Source: Avena insularis (Eukaryota > Streptophyta > Magnoliopsida > Poales > Poaceae). From it: DNA of 64,000 nucleotides. A program made the position numbers and the translations under genes. The notes beneath the pieces were generated by a model that worked only from the letters and a program-made list of their open reading frames with translations, did no database searches and was not told where the DNA came from. Positions 1-15,600 of the stretch are shown here, one piece after another. Location of the stretch: assembly GCA_023614405.1 (NCBI GenBank), contig CM042697.1, positions 305,630,323-305,694,322 of the forward strand, given 5' to 3'. Within the stretch, counting starts at the first letter, position 1, and each line of letters begins with the position of its first letter.

Positions 1-369
1 GGGACGCCTATATAAGAGAGGGTGGGGCGAGCTGGCCAGAGTTAGTCCTGAGATTATTCCACCCAGCCGCCACTCCTCACGCCTGTGTCGCACGCGCGGA
101 CCTAGCAGTCTGGCGTCTGACGCTTCCACCCTATATGTGTGGATACCTCGGAGGCGCTGCATCATGGCGCTTGGGACGAGCATGGCATGGAGCTTCTCGT
201 GGGGCGAGGACAAGGAGGAGGCGTGGAGCGTCACTTGCGCCTCGGCGCCTTCATCAATTCCGCAACTGCGTGTCTAGTGGTAATCCCGTGATCTATGACA
301 ACAGTTATCCTGGTATACGCGGTAGAATTTTTTTGATTTGCGCTAGTGTAGCCTACCCGTATCCCTTCA
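1..369 (+). mobile_element. 3' part of an LTR, family not identified
   Basis: This stretch has no relation to the gag sequence that follows it. It carries a TATA-box-like CTATATAAG near positions 8-16, followed by GC-rich sequence as in the transcribed part of an LTR, and ends in a CCCTTCA terminus around 363-369. At 370 the sequence changes abruptly to the gag of TekE1. I infer the tail of an LTR inserted in that gag; the other end lies outside the window, so solo LTR versus full element cannot be decided. Reading frames crossing this junction are chimeras. Confidence 0.5.
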
Positions 370-859
370 AGATCAACCAAGCCAATGAGAACCGCAAGCA
401 TCGCATGATGCATCTACTAGGAACCCACCATACACCAAAGTATCGCCCCAACCCATCTCCAGGATTTTCCCCAAGAAACAACAGACCCCCAATAAACCGT
501 CCCACCTATCCCAATCGTGGAAACCCAAGGCCCGGAGGAAACCACAACAACCCCGGCAATCCCAGCAATTTCAACCGTGCACCACCTAAGTTCAACAACA
601 ATAATGCCGCCACCAACACCAACACTGCCCCAAGGACTGGAAGCAATGGTGTGCCTGTTGCAGCAAATGACAAGTCCCAAGTGACTTTTTATGAATGTGG
701 AACCAAAGGTCACTATTCCAATGAGTGCTCCAAGAAGATTACGCAGCCCCAAGGCAATGCCCGACTTAGCAGCGTCGTTATTCAGGAAGGAGGTTTGCCC
801 CAGGGAACTCGCTCAACCGCAACAACAGTCTCTTTCTCATGCATGCTGAAGAAGCCCAA
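370..859 (+). pseudogene. TekE1 gag, C-terminal part (Ty3/gypsy)
   Basis: This is the end of a gypsy capsid/nucleocapsid gene: a proline- and asparagine-rich linker followed by a CCHC zinc knuckle at about 687-728. The knuckle reads FYECGTKGHYSNEC; the first zinc-binding cysteine is replaced by phenylalanine (TTT at 687-689), while Cys, His and Cys remain. The frame stops being gag at 859, where TekA is inserted. It resumes at 13804 with the protease, so residues AEEAQ before the gap join EAPDVVMG after it. The N-terminal capsid region would lie left of the LTR at 1-369, outside the window. A nucleocapsid binds and packages element RNA; this copy is split and very probably inactive. Confidence 0.8.
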
Positions 860-1988
860 TGTAAGGTTCCCAACCTTTAATAAGGTAGATATCCCTGTGT
901 TTACAATGCTAGTCCCTGGATCAATAGCTAGCATCCACAGTTAAGATGTAATATCAAGAAACAAAGGTCATAGTACAACTTTATAACCAGGAATAAAATA
1001 ATACATTACATCTTACATAGCTCATTTGGCTATCTCATTACAATGCAGCAGAATATAACAATAGCATGGGGTCCTTCATCTTCAAAGTGCCACAGGCAAA
1101 CATGTTGGTTGTAGACTTGTAATCCTATTCAACAAACTTCACTAACATCAAACAAACCTGCAACATAATAAGTTGCAGCCACAAGGGTCAATACATTTGA
1201 ATTGTATTGGCAAGTTTCACTACTATATAGAAATAAGTGGATCCTATCATTTACATGCATATTTGGCTAAGTAGGGTTTAGGATATTTTGCAGAAAGCAA
1301 TATAGTTTTATCCTATCTTTTCAAAATAGTTTTTGATCTTTGTCAAATCTTTCTGAACTTCTTGGAAAACTCCAAGTGCTTCAAATCCCTTGTTGTCACC
1401 ATCAAGTTTTACTTTGAGAAATTGGAATGTCGAGATCTTCCATAGCTTCAGGCCTTAGTTGCTCGATTGTCCATAGCAGGACCTTTGCTAAGTACTTAGA
1501 ATTTTTGATCTTCTGAAGTTGTACACTTTACCCACATGACACAATCTCATCTTGATGCCACCGGTGGCCTGGATAAGAACTCACCAAGATGGATACTTGG
1601 CAGATTGAGAATGTGACAAAGTCTTTCCATAGAAGTCCTCCCAATACACAATGCTAGCTTGTCATCCAGGCACCAATGTAGGGTTTCAAGTTCCCTTACA
1701 CAATTCTAGTTAACCTGAAGATGCCAATGCATGGGTCTTCCACTATGTAGTTGACTAAGCCAAAGCCCATTTAGCATGTGGCTGTACCAGGAAACCTTGT
1801 CACGAGAAACATGTTCAATCTCTAAGTCCCTGGGTGGTTTTCTTCTAGTGCACAACAAAAAGAGATAGCCATATAAACATGGTTCCTTTTGTTGCCACCT
1901 TGTCCAAAACTTGAGTATCCTTGTCCACCCAGGTGGTTCATTGAGTACTTGTTTTATTATATAAAACATAAGTCTTTTCAACTCTTCA
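860..1988 (-). repeat. TekA truncated LTR, terminal copy (unit 1)
   Basis: It matches 9881-11010 of the full TekA LTR almost base for base. The external end reads TGTAAGG on the plus strand, the LTR 3' terminus on the minus strand, and keeps the canonical TG that the internal copies have lost. At about 1988 similarity to the LTR stops and gag begins without a PPT, so the first ~2.8 kb of this LTR and all of pol are missing. It carries a degenerate copy of the TGTCC-N-GGACA motif at 1468-1483. Confidence 0.8.
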
Positions 1989-3352
<1,364 letters not shown>

Positions 3353-3914
3353 CTGTTGGTTTGATAGGGATAAGTAATGATGGATAGGTTTTAAGTTCTA
3401 ACACACAACTCAAAACAACCAAGTTCAATCAAACAATCAAACAATCAACAAGCAACTATCCATAACAACTTATGAGCTTAACTCATGAGTTGAAGGAAAC
3501 AACAAATTTTCTTGAAATAATTTACTTAGTATAATCATACCTCATAGGTCAATATGATCCATACTCTAACTTGACATCAATGTTTTGGTAGGCAATCTAA
3601 TGTCTCTTGGTTCTCACTTGTAGTCCTTAGTGATGTCTAAGTTGAAGTCCTTGTTGAGAATAAGGTTGAAATCACTTGAAGATGTTGAAGTCATTAGAGT
3701 TGATGAAGTCCTTGGTGAAACTAAAGTTGAAGTCATTGGTCATGGTGAAGGCTTTGTCCATCAAGTTGAAAAGGAAGAGATGTAGAATCAAAACCAAAAT
3801 GGTTGAGGAAAGAGTTTACAAGATTGTTTGTAAATAAGTTTTGGAACAAGAACAACTCCTATTTTCTAAGGGTTTTGTCCAATATTAGGGTTACAATCCT
3901 ACATGCAACACAAT
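3353..3914 (-). other. TekA unit 1 leader between PBS and gag
   Basis: This untranslated leader is nearly identical in the three units. Just before the gag ATG the minus strand reads CCAACAG, which could be a splice acceptor (inference). A short frame of 29 codons at 3761-3672 is conserved in all units; nothing else coding is seen. Confidence 0.6.
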
Positions 3915-3926
3915 GCTCTGATACCA
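3915..3926 (-). other. Primer binding site, TekA unit 1
   Basis: The minus strand reads TGGTATCAGAGC, complementary to the 3' end of initiator methionine tRNA, the usual primer of Tekay/Del-like elements. It lies 2 bp from the internal LTR border at 3929. Confidence 0.85.
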
Positions 3927-4844
3927 TCTATAAGGTTCCCAACCTTTAATAAGGTAGAGATCCTGTGTTTACAATGCTAGTCCCTGGATCAATAGCTAGC
4001 ATCCACAGTTAAGATGTAATATCAAGAAACAAAGGTCATAGTACAACTTTATAACCAGGAATAAAATAATACATTACATCTTACATAGCTCATTTGGCTA
4101 TCTCATTACAATGCAGCAAAATATAGCAATAGCATGGGGTCCTTCATCTTCAATGTGCCACAGGCAAACATGTTGGTTGTATACTTGTAATCCTATTCAA
4201 CAAACTTCACTAACATCAAACAAACCTGCAACATAATAAGTTGCAGCCACAAGGGTCAATACATTTGAATTGTATTGGCAAGTTTCACTACTATGTAGAA
4301 ATAAGTGGATCCTATCATTTACATGCATATTTGGCTAAGTAGGGTTTAGGCTATTTTGCAGAAAGCAATATAGTTTTATCCTATCTTTTGAAATAGTTTT
4401 GATCTTTGTCAAATCTTTCTGAACTTCTTGGAAAACTCCAAGTGCTTCAAATCCCTTGTTGTCACCATCAAGTTTTACTTTGAGAAATTGGAATGTCGAG
4501 ATCTTCCATAGCTTCAGGCCTTAGTTGCTCAGTATTGTCCATAACCGAGGACACTGCTAAGTACTTAGAATTTTTGATCTTCTGCAGAAGTTGTACACTT
4601 TACCCACATGACACAATCTCATCTTGATGCCACCAGTGGCCGCTGGATAAGAACTCACCAAGATGGAGTACTGGCAGATTGAGAATGTGACAAAGTCTTT
4701 CCATAGAAGTCCTCCCAATACACAATGCTAGCTTGTCATCCAGGCACCAATGTAGGGTTTCAAGTTCCCTTACACAATTCTAGTTAACCTGAAGATGCCA
4801 ATGCATGGGTCTTCCACTATGTAGTTGACTAAGCCAAAGCCCAT

Positions 4845-6410
<1,566 letters not shown>

Positions 6411-6978
6411 CTGTTGGTTTGATAGGGATAAGTAATGATGGATAGGTTTTAAGAAGTTCTAACACAACTCAAAACAACCAAGTTCAGTCAAACAATCAAA
6501 CAATCAACAAGCAACTATCCACTTAACAACTTATGAGCTTAACTCATGAGTTGAAGGAAACAACAAATTTTCTTGAAATAATTTACTTAGTATAATCATA
6601 CCTCATAGGTCAATATGATCCATACTCTAACTTGACATCAATGTTTTGGTAGGCAATCTAATGTCTCTTGGTTCTCACTTGTAGTCCTTAGTGATGTCTA
6701 AGTTGAAGTCCTTGTTGAGAATAAGGTTGAAATCACTTGAAGATGTTGAAGTCATTAGAGTTGATGAAGTCCTTGGTGAAACTAAAGTTGAAGTCATTGG
6801 TCATGGTGAAGGCTTTGTCCATCAAGTTGAAAAGGAAGAGATGTAGAATCAAAACCAAAATGGTTGAGGAAAGAGTTCACAAGATTGTTTGTAAATAAGT
6901 TTTTGGAACAAGAACAACTCCTATTTTTCTAAGGGGTTTTGTCCAATATTAGGGTTACAATCCTACATGCAACACAAT
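6411..6978 (-). other. TekA unit 2 leader between PBS and gag
   Basis: Nearly identical to the leaders of units 1 and 3. It contains the conserved short frame at 6822-6733 and an AG dinucleotide just before the gag ATG that could be a splice acceptor. No longer coding frame is visible, unlike TekB and TekE3, which have an extra frame at this position. Confidence 0.6.
6733..6822 (-). CDS. Short conserved leader frame, 29 codons, TekA unit 2
   Basis: ATG at 6822, stop TGA at 6733-6735. The predicted peptide is rich in Asp-Phe-Asn repeats (NDFNF, NDFNI). The same frame occurs intact in unit 1 (3761-3672) and unit 3 (9710-9621). The conservation may only reflect the recent origin of the copies, and I know of no function; an upstream open reading frame in the gag leader is one possibility. 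Confidence 0.25.
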   Translation of the reverse strand: MDKAFTMTNDFNFSFTKDFINSNDFNIFK

Positions 6979-6990
6979 GCTCTGATACCA
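6979..6990 (-). other. Primer binding site, TekA unit 2
   Basis: TGGTATCAGAGC on the minus strand, 2 bp from the internal LTR terminus at 6993, as in the other units. Confidence 0.85.
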
Positions 6991-7948
6991 TCTATAAGGT
7001 TCCCAACCTTTAATAAGGTAGAGATCCTGTGTTTACAATGCTAGTCCACGGATCAATAGCTAGCATCCACAGTTAAGATGTAATATCAAGAAACAAAGGT
7101 CATAGTACAACTTTATAACCAGGAATAAAATAATACATTACATCTTACATAGCTCATTTGGCTATCTCATTACAATGCAGCAAAATATAGCAATAGCATG
7201 GGGTCCTTCATCTTCAATGTGCCACAGGCAAACATGTTGGTTGTATACTTGTAATCCTATTCAACAAACTTCACTAACATCAAACAAACCTGCAACATAA
7301 TAAGTTGCATCCACAAGGGTCAATACATTTGAATTGTATTGGCAAGTTTCACTACTATGTAGAAATAAGTGGATCCTATCATTTACATGCATATTTGGCT
7401 AAGTAGGGTTTAGGCTATTTTGCAGAAAGCAATATAGTTTTATCCTATCTTTTCGAAATAGTTTTGATCTTTGTCAAATCTTTCTGAACTTCTTGGAAAA
7501 CTCCAAGTGCTTCAAATCCCTTGTTGTCACCATCAAGTTTTACTTTGAGAAATTGGAATGTCGAGATCTTCCATAGCTTCAGGCCTTAGTTGCTCAGTAT
7601 TGTCCATAGCAGGGACACTGCTAAGTACTTAGAATTTTGATCTTCTGCGAAGTTGTACACTTTACCCACATGACACAATCTCATATTGATGCCACGGTGG
7701 CGCTGGATAAGAACTCACCAAGATGGAGTCTTGGCAGATTGAGAATGTGACAAAAGTCTTCCATAGAAGTCCTCCCAATACACAATGCTAGCTTGTCATC
7801 CAGGCACCAATGTAGGGTTTCAAGTTCCTTACACAATTCTAGTTAACTGAAGATGCCAATGCATGGGTCTTCCACTATGTAGTTGACTAAGCCAAAGCCC
7901 ATTTAGCATGTGGCTGTACACGGAAGCCAACTTGTCTGAGAAACATGT

Positions 7949-9296
<1,348 letters not shown>

Positions 9297-9866
9297 CTGT
9301 TGGTTTGATAGGGATAAGTAATGATGGATAGGTTTTAAGAAGTTCTAACACACAACTCAAAACAACCAAGTTCAATCAAACAATCAAACAATCAACAAGC
9401 AACTATCCACTTAACAACTTATGAGCTTAACTCATGAGTTGAAGGAAACAACAAATTTTCTTGAAATAATTTACTTAGTATAATCATACCTCATAGGTCA
9501 ATATGATCCATACTCTAACTTGACATCAATGTTTTGGTAGGCAATCTAATGTCTCTTGGTTCTCACTTGTAGTCCTTAGTGATGTCTAAGTTGAAGTCCT
9601 TGTTGAGAATAAGGTTGAAATCACTTGAAGATGTTGAAGTCATTAGAGTTGATGAAGTCCTTGGTGAAACTAAAGTTGAAGTCATTGGTCATGGTGAAGG
9701 CTTTGTCCATCAAGTTGAAAAGGAAGAGATGTAGAATCAAAACCAAAATGGTTGAGGAAAGAGTTTACAAGATTGTTTGTAAATAAGTTTTTGGAACAAG
9801 AACAACTCCTATTTTTCTAAGGGGTTTTGTCCAATATTAGGGTTACAATCCTACATGCAACACAAT
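9297..9866 (-). other. TekA unit 3 leader between PBS and gag
   Basis: Same sequence as the leaders of units 1 and 2, with the 29-codon frame at 9710-9621. This is the leader next to the full-length LTR, so it is the one a transcript from that LTR would reach first. Confidence 0.6.
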
Positions 9867-9878
9867 GCTCTGATACCA
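9867..9878 (-). other. Primer binding site, TekA unit 3
   Basis: TGGTATCAGAGC on the minus strand, 2 bp after the 3' end of the full 5' LTR (9881). This is the authentic PBS position of the element. Confidence 0.9.
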
Positions 9879-9880
9879 TC

Positions 9881-12800
9881 TATAAGGTTCCCAACCTTTA
9901 ATAAGGTAGAGATCCCTGTGTTTACAATGCTAGTCCCTGGATCAATAGCTAGCATCCACAGTTAAGATGTAATATCAAGAAACAAAGGTCATAGTACAAC
10001 TTTATAACCAGGAATAAAATAATACATTACATCTTACATAGCTCATTTGGCTATCTCATTACAATGCAGCAAAATATAGCAATAGCATGGGGTCCTTCAT
10101 CTTCAAAGTGCCACGAGCAAACATATTGGTTGTATACTTGTAATCCTATTCAACAAACTTCACTAACATCAAACAAACCTGCAACATAATAAGTTGCAGC
10201 CACAAGGGTCAATACATTTGAATTGTATTGGCAAGTTTCACTACTATGTAGAAATAAGTGGATCCTATCATTTACATGCATATTTGGCTAAGTAGGGTTT
10301 AGGCTATTTTGCAGAAAGCAATATAGTTTTATCCTATCTTTTCGAAATAGTTTTTGATCTTTGTCAAATCTTTCTGAACTTCTTGGAAAACTCCAAGTGC
10401 TTCAAATCCCTTGTTGTCACCATCAAGTTTTACTTTGAGAAATTGGAATGTCGAGATCTTCCATAGCTTCAGGCCTTAGTTGCTCAGTATTGTCCATAAC
10501 CGAGGACACTGCTAAGTACTTAGAATTTTTGATCTTCTGCAGAAGTTGTACACTTTACCCACATGACACAATCTCATCTTGATGCCACCAGTGGCCGCTG
10601 GATAAGAACTCACCAAGATGGAGTACTGGCAGATTGAGAATGTGACAAAGTCTTTCCATAGAAGTCCTCCCAATACACAATGCTAGCTTGTCATCCAGGC
10701 ACCAATGTAGGGTTTCAAGTTCCCTTACACAATTCTAGTTAACCTGAAGATGCCAATGCATGGGTCTTCCACTATGTAGTTGACTAAGCCAAAGCCCATT
10801 TAGCATGTGGTACCACGGAAGCCTTGTCTGAGAAACATGTTCAATCTCTAAGTCCTAGGTGGTTTTCTTCTAGTGCACAACAAAAGAGATAGCCATATAA
10901 ACATGGTTCCTTTTATTTGCCACCTTGTCCAAAACTTGGTATCCTTGTCCACCCAGGTGGTTCATTGAGTACTTGTTTTATTATATAAAACATAAGTCTT
11001 TCAATCTTCATAAAATCATATCATGTATCCCATCCCAATATATAGCAGGGCTAAGCATACTACAACTATAATCATATCATGTATCCCATCCCAATATATA
11101 GCAGGGCTAAGCATACTACAACTACAATGTTTCCACCAGCATAAAATATAGTAAACCTTTCCATGCATGTTACAAAATCCACTAAGTGTAATGAAAATAG
11201 TAGGACATGTATGATAGTGTCACTTGCCTTTTTAGTAGAGAATGTTGGTTCACTTCTTGATATTGCTAATATCACACTCTTCTAACTTCACTACAAATCA
11301 ATCAAGCAAACACAATTTCAACTAGCATTCCAACCAATTTATCACACATAAAATAATAGAAACAAGGTCATGCATGCAAGCATGCAAAAGATAGTTTTAT
11401 TTGCAAAAGTGGTTTCTACTAGGCTCTAAACATTATAAAGTTCAAAAGTGGTCATTTACTAAAGTGGTAAAACCATTTGCAAAAGGTTTTATCTATAAAC
11501 CATTTTTAAATCAAATCAATATTTTATGTGGTTGAAAATGCTTTTAGCAAAGCAATATTCTTTAAAGAGTTTACCAAATATATTTTAATTCTCAAAACTT
11601 GGTGTTTACGGTCAGAAGGTTTGAATCAAAACATTTCCCAAAGGTTTTACTCAAAAAATCATTTCTAAAACAAAAACAATATTTTTATTTCACTAGAAAT
11701 GTGCTAACTCAAATATTTACTCCTTAACTTCACAAAATACATTTTTAAATCCATAAGTTGGTTCCTAGGGTCAGTAGGTTCACAACAAACCATTTTGCAA
11801 AGATTTCACATTAAAATTATATCTAGAACAATTTTTATATTCAAAATATGCCTACACATGTTCCTGTAATTTCAACCAATTTTACAGAAGCAAATCATTA
11901 AACAAAGTGCATGGTTGCAAAGTACTTGTCTTGCTGAATCCATTGATATAAAATTTGCAAAATTTGGACGTGTAGAACTAAAGTTATGAATTTTACAAGT
12001 TTGCAATTCAATCAAATTCTAATTTCTGTTTTAAACAAATCCTTGTCCACGTGGCGTGATTCTATTGGCCGGTACCGCTTCGTGCGGATCAACCTCTCTG
12101 GACCGCAGGATCTTATTTAGATTGCACGACGCAGATTGAGTGGTACCCCTTCGTTAAGTCATCTGTTCCTACGCGTCGGATCTAAATCTAACGGTGCAGA
12201 ATCAATCGACCACAAAGTGGCGGCTTGTGGCGGCTGGTGGCAGCATTGATCATCATGGCGATTCTGAAGCAAGGAAGACATAGGAGGGATCACAGTGTTC
12301 GCAGGTTCCTGGTGAAGCTCGAGGTGGCGTCGGCTCGGCGAGGGGCGCACCAGAGAGGCGACGATTGCTCGCCGGAGTTGCTGCGAGCGGCGGGTGTCTC
12401 TGGAGGTCATCGAGGGTGAGGCTACAGGTCGTGCGAGGCAAGATAGAAATGCAGTTAGAGCAGCAGGCGTGTGGGGAGTCTGGAGCATCGCCGGAGCGAG
12501 AGGGAGGCCAGGGCTTCTTGGGGAGTTAAATCGGGCGATGGTGAGGCACTGCGCTCAGTGTCGGCGAAGTCGAGGCCTAAGGGCACCTGTGAGCAAGTGG
12601 CACGGGGAGAAGCGCCAGGAGGTGGGGAGCAAGCTCGCGTGCTCAGGGAGGAGAGGGGCGGCCGTGGTTCGCCGGAATTGGCTGGGAACTCCGTCGGAGA
12701 CAGTGGCGGTGTGGGGCGGCGTGGAGCAGCCTAAAGGGGCGGTGGCTGGAGTTTGGGAGGAAAGAGAGAGGATGGGGCTCTTATACCGCAGCGTGATCAC

Positions 12801-13803
12801 GGCGAGAATTACTCGAGCAATAACGCGTAATTACACGAATTCATTGATGAGCATCATTGAGAAAAGGGGAAGCGGCGGTGGAGGCGATGGTGAAGCGATG
12901 GGGATTCTGTTGTCGGTGAGAGAGGGAAGAAAGAGTGGTAGCGCTCGGTGGTAGTTGGGTTCTTTTCCGGGTGAAAAGCGTTTCGCAGTGGGTGAGAGCT
13001 GGTGGGCTCAACCTTGCAAATTCTTGGGCCTATTGGGTTGGGTTGGGTTTGATTTTTTGATCTGAATGTTTTTTTCTTTTTCTATTTGAATTTCTATTTT
13101 GATTTTCAAACAAATAATTCAAACAACAAATCAAATCACCACCAAACTTTGTATTTATTTTAATTTTGTTTAACTACACAATCCAAAGTCAAAAACAAAA
13201 TAATTTTTATTCTTTTTAGGATCCATTAATAATTAAATAAATAGACCTTAGTCATTAATTCAAATAGGATTTGATTTATTTTAAAACTCTATTTGAAATC
13301 TAAAATAATTCCAAAATCATTTTAGTAGGTTTTATTTGAATAAATAAAACACTTGGAAATCTTATTTAAAATAAATTAACAAGTTTTAGTGTTTATTTAA
13401 AATGGAAAAGCCTTTACTTTAATAAAATTGGATATTAATAAATCCTCATTATTTTATTTAAATAGACCTTTACTCTTTTTATCAACTAGAAATATTTTAT
13501 TTCAAAAGCTTGGCCAAGATTTAATTTGGCTCCATAAAATAATCTTTATTTCTAATTCTACCTTTGCTTTTGAAAATCAAGTCTTTTTATTAAAAGATCC
13601 AAAAATAGTGATTCCAATTATTTTAACTTTATTTATTAATTGTTTATCTTTTGAAATCCTTTTAGGATTTTATTTGATCAAAATAGGTTTTGATGTTTCC
13701 AAATGGAATCAAAAAGTTTCTTCTCACCCTAAATTTCAACAAATTGTTTATTTGTTTATTTATTTTTCACATTTCAAAATTTAGAAAATTTTGGGATGTG
13801 ACA
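9881..13803 (-). mobile_element. TekA full-length 5' LTR, 3.9 kb
   Basis: In element orientation the LTR starts TGTCACATCCC at 13803 and ends at 9881 next to the PBS. Its 3' part (9881-11010) is what is repeated in the three units; its remainder occurs in the window only once more, as the LTR at 61552-64000 in opposite orientation. A TATA-like sequence on the minus strand lies around 12779-12786. The inverted-repeat motif is at 10491-10508. The 12160-12960 part is GC-rich, and long open frames there are not convincing genes. The 13000-13780 part is AT-rich. Confidence 0.85.
11014..11125 (+). repeat. 56-bp direct tandem duplication in the TekA LTR
   Basis: Two adjacent, almost identical 56-bp copies (11014-11069 and 11070-11125), each containing the words ATCATATCATGTATCCC and GCAGGGCTAAGC. 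They sit just beyond the point where the truncated LTR copies end. Confidence 0.9.
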
Positions 13804-14187
13804 CCCAAGAAGCGCCAGATGTCGTGATGGGTATGTTTTCTGTTAACTCAGTACTTGCAAGAGTGTGGTTTGATTTAGGAGCATCACACTCATTTGTTAG
13901 TAAAGAATTTGCATGCACTAGTAAGATCCAACCAACCAAATTGAAGCATGTTATGATAGTTCAAATACCTGGTTCAACCATCAGAGCTAGACAAATTTGC
14001 AAAGTCGTACCTATCTGAATCCATGTCATAGATTTTTATGCTAATCTAATAGTACTCGGAACTAAAGGTTTGGAAGTAGTACTAGGAATGGTTTGGATGT
14101 CCAAACACAAAGGATTAATTGACTGTGCCAAGAAAGCCATAACCATGACCAGTACAACCGGAATATCAGTCGAGCATGTATAAAAAC
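13804..14187 (+). pseudogene. TekE1 pol: aspartic protease region
   Basis: The gag-pol frame resumes after the CCCAA duplication with EAPDVVMGMF. The protease active site reads DLGASHSF; the catalytic Asp is at 13872-13874, but the usual Ser or Thr after it is Leu (TTA). The frame stops at 14016-14018. The second protease signature, VLGMVWMSKHKG in place of the usual LGMDWM, lies around 14075-14110 in the next segment. This enzyme normally cleaves the gag-pol polyprotein; the changed active site and the stop suggest loss of function. Confidence 0.8.
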
Positions 14188-14188
14188 C

Positions 14189-15106
14189 TTGCCCGTCGAT
14201 TCAAAGTGCAACAAGAGTATATTGCCAACCATTGACCAAGTCCGGATAGTATGTGAATACCCCGATGTATTTCCAGATGTTTTGCCCGGTATGACCCTAG
14301 ACCGGGATATCGAGTTTATCATTGAACTAATACCTGGAACCAGACCCATAGCCCAGAGACCATATAGTATGAACCCGTCTGAACTAGTGGAACTGAAGAA
14401 GCAACCAGATGCTATGCTGGAAATAGGATTGATTCAACCAAGTGCGTCACCATGGAGATCACCTGTTTTGTTTGTGGACAAGAAAGATGGAGGTAACCGT
14501 TTGTGTACGGATTATCGGAAGTTGAATGATGTCACCATCAAGAACAAGTACCCTTTTCCCAAGATAGAAGATCTGTTTGACCAGTTGACTGGTGCCAAAG
14601 TGTTTTCTAAGATTGATCTTAGGACTGGCTATCATCAACTCAAGATTCGTGCAGAGGATATTCCAAAGACTGCCTTTATCACCCGATATGGATTATATGA
14701 GTATACTGTCATGTCTTTTGGATTAACCAATGCCCCCGCTTATTTCATGAACCTCATGAATAAGATTTTTATGGACTTCCTGGATAAGTTTGTCATTGTT
14801 TTCATCGATGACATTCTTATTTATTCCAAATCAGAAGGAGAACATGAGGTACACCTAAGGACCATTCTTGGAACCCTTAGAGAGCATTAGCTATATGCCA
14901 AGTTTAGCAAATATGAAATCTGGTTATAGGAGGTAGGATTCCTCGGACATATTGTATTAACTGGAGGAATTGCCGTTGACCCTGCGAAGGTGAAAGATGT
15001 TGAAGATTGGCAAGCCCCAACCACTCAAACCCAAGTTCGTGCATTTCTCGGATCAGCAGGATATTACCGCAAGTTCGTAGAATGATTCTCGAGTATTGCA
15101 AGACCC
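14189..15106 (+). pseudogene. TekE1 pol: reverse transcriptase
   Basis: One frame (14189-14890) covers the N-terminal two thirds of a gypsy reverse transcriptase. It has the LPGM and PIAQRPY linkers, TDYRKLN, the first catalytic Asp in [17 protein letters not shown], and the catalytic pair in FIDD (around 14805-14816). A stop at 14888-14890 is followed in the same frame by readable thumb and connection sequence (GFLGHIV, FLGSAGYYRKFVE) with two more stops before 15106. The enzyme copies element RNA into DNA in the particle. Catalytic residues are kept but the chain is broken. Confidence 0.88.
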
Positions 15107-15600
15107 ATGACCCAGTTGTTGAAGAAAGATAAGAAGTTCGAATGGACGGACAAATGTGAAGCGAGTTTTCAAGAACTCAAGAGGAGATTGATTTCAGCCC
15201 CAATCTTGATCATGACGGATATCACGAAGCCCTTTGATCGTGTTGACGCATCCAAGATCGGTCTCGGATGTGTGCTAATGCAAGAAGGAAAAGTTATATC
15301 TTATCTATCCCGACAACTGAAGCAACATGAACAGAATTATCCAACCCATGACCTTGAACTCGCAGCCGTAGTTCTAGCCTTGAAGACATGGATGCATTAT
15401 CTGATGGGAAACCGTTGTGAGATTTATTCGGATCACAAGAGCCTGAAGTATATATTCACTCAGAAGGAGGTGAATATGAGGCAGAGAAGATGGATTGAGC
15501 TAATCAAGGACTATGATCTGGACATTCACTATCACCCTGGTAAAGCCAATGTGGTAGCAGATGCCCTTAGCAGATTGTCGTGCCGCTTGAACTCCATGAT
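15107..15600 (+). pseudogene. TekE1 pol: RNase H
   Basis: Open frame with the gypsy RNase H signatures: [27 protein letters not shown] and [12 protein letters not shown]. The first Asp stands in DRVDASKIG (usually YCDAS). RNase H removes the RNA strand of the RNA-DNA hybrid. It is in frame with the integrase N-terminus that follows. Confidence 0.88.

Noticed and set aside
135..944. A 269-codon frame with a zinc knuckle
   Set aside because: It is a chimera: LTR sequence up to about 369, TekE1 gag to 859, then the TekA LTR. No single protein is encoded.
3600..3760. A minisatellite of GTTGAAGTC-like words in the TekA leader
   Set aside because: The words recur irregularly, without a stable period, and may just reflect the short frame with repeated Asp-Phe-Asn codons.
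12159..12954. Overlapping GC-rich open frames on both strands in the TekA LTR (similar at 17926-18690, 27605-28195, 36399-37265, 42637-43393, 48098-48589 and 62575-63308)
   Set aside because: All lie in GC-rich parts of LTRs, differ between copies, overlap on both strands and show no domain; they are compositional.
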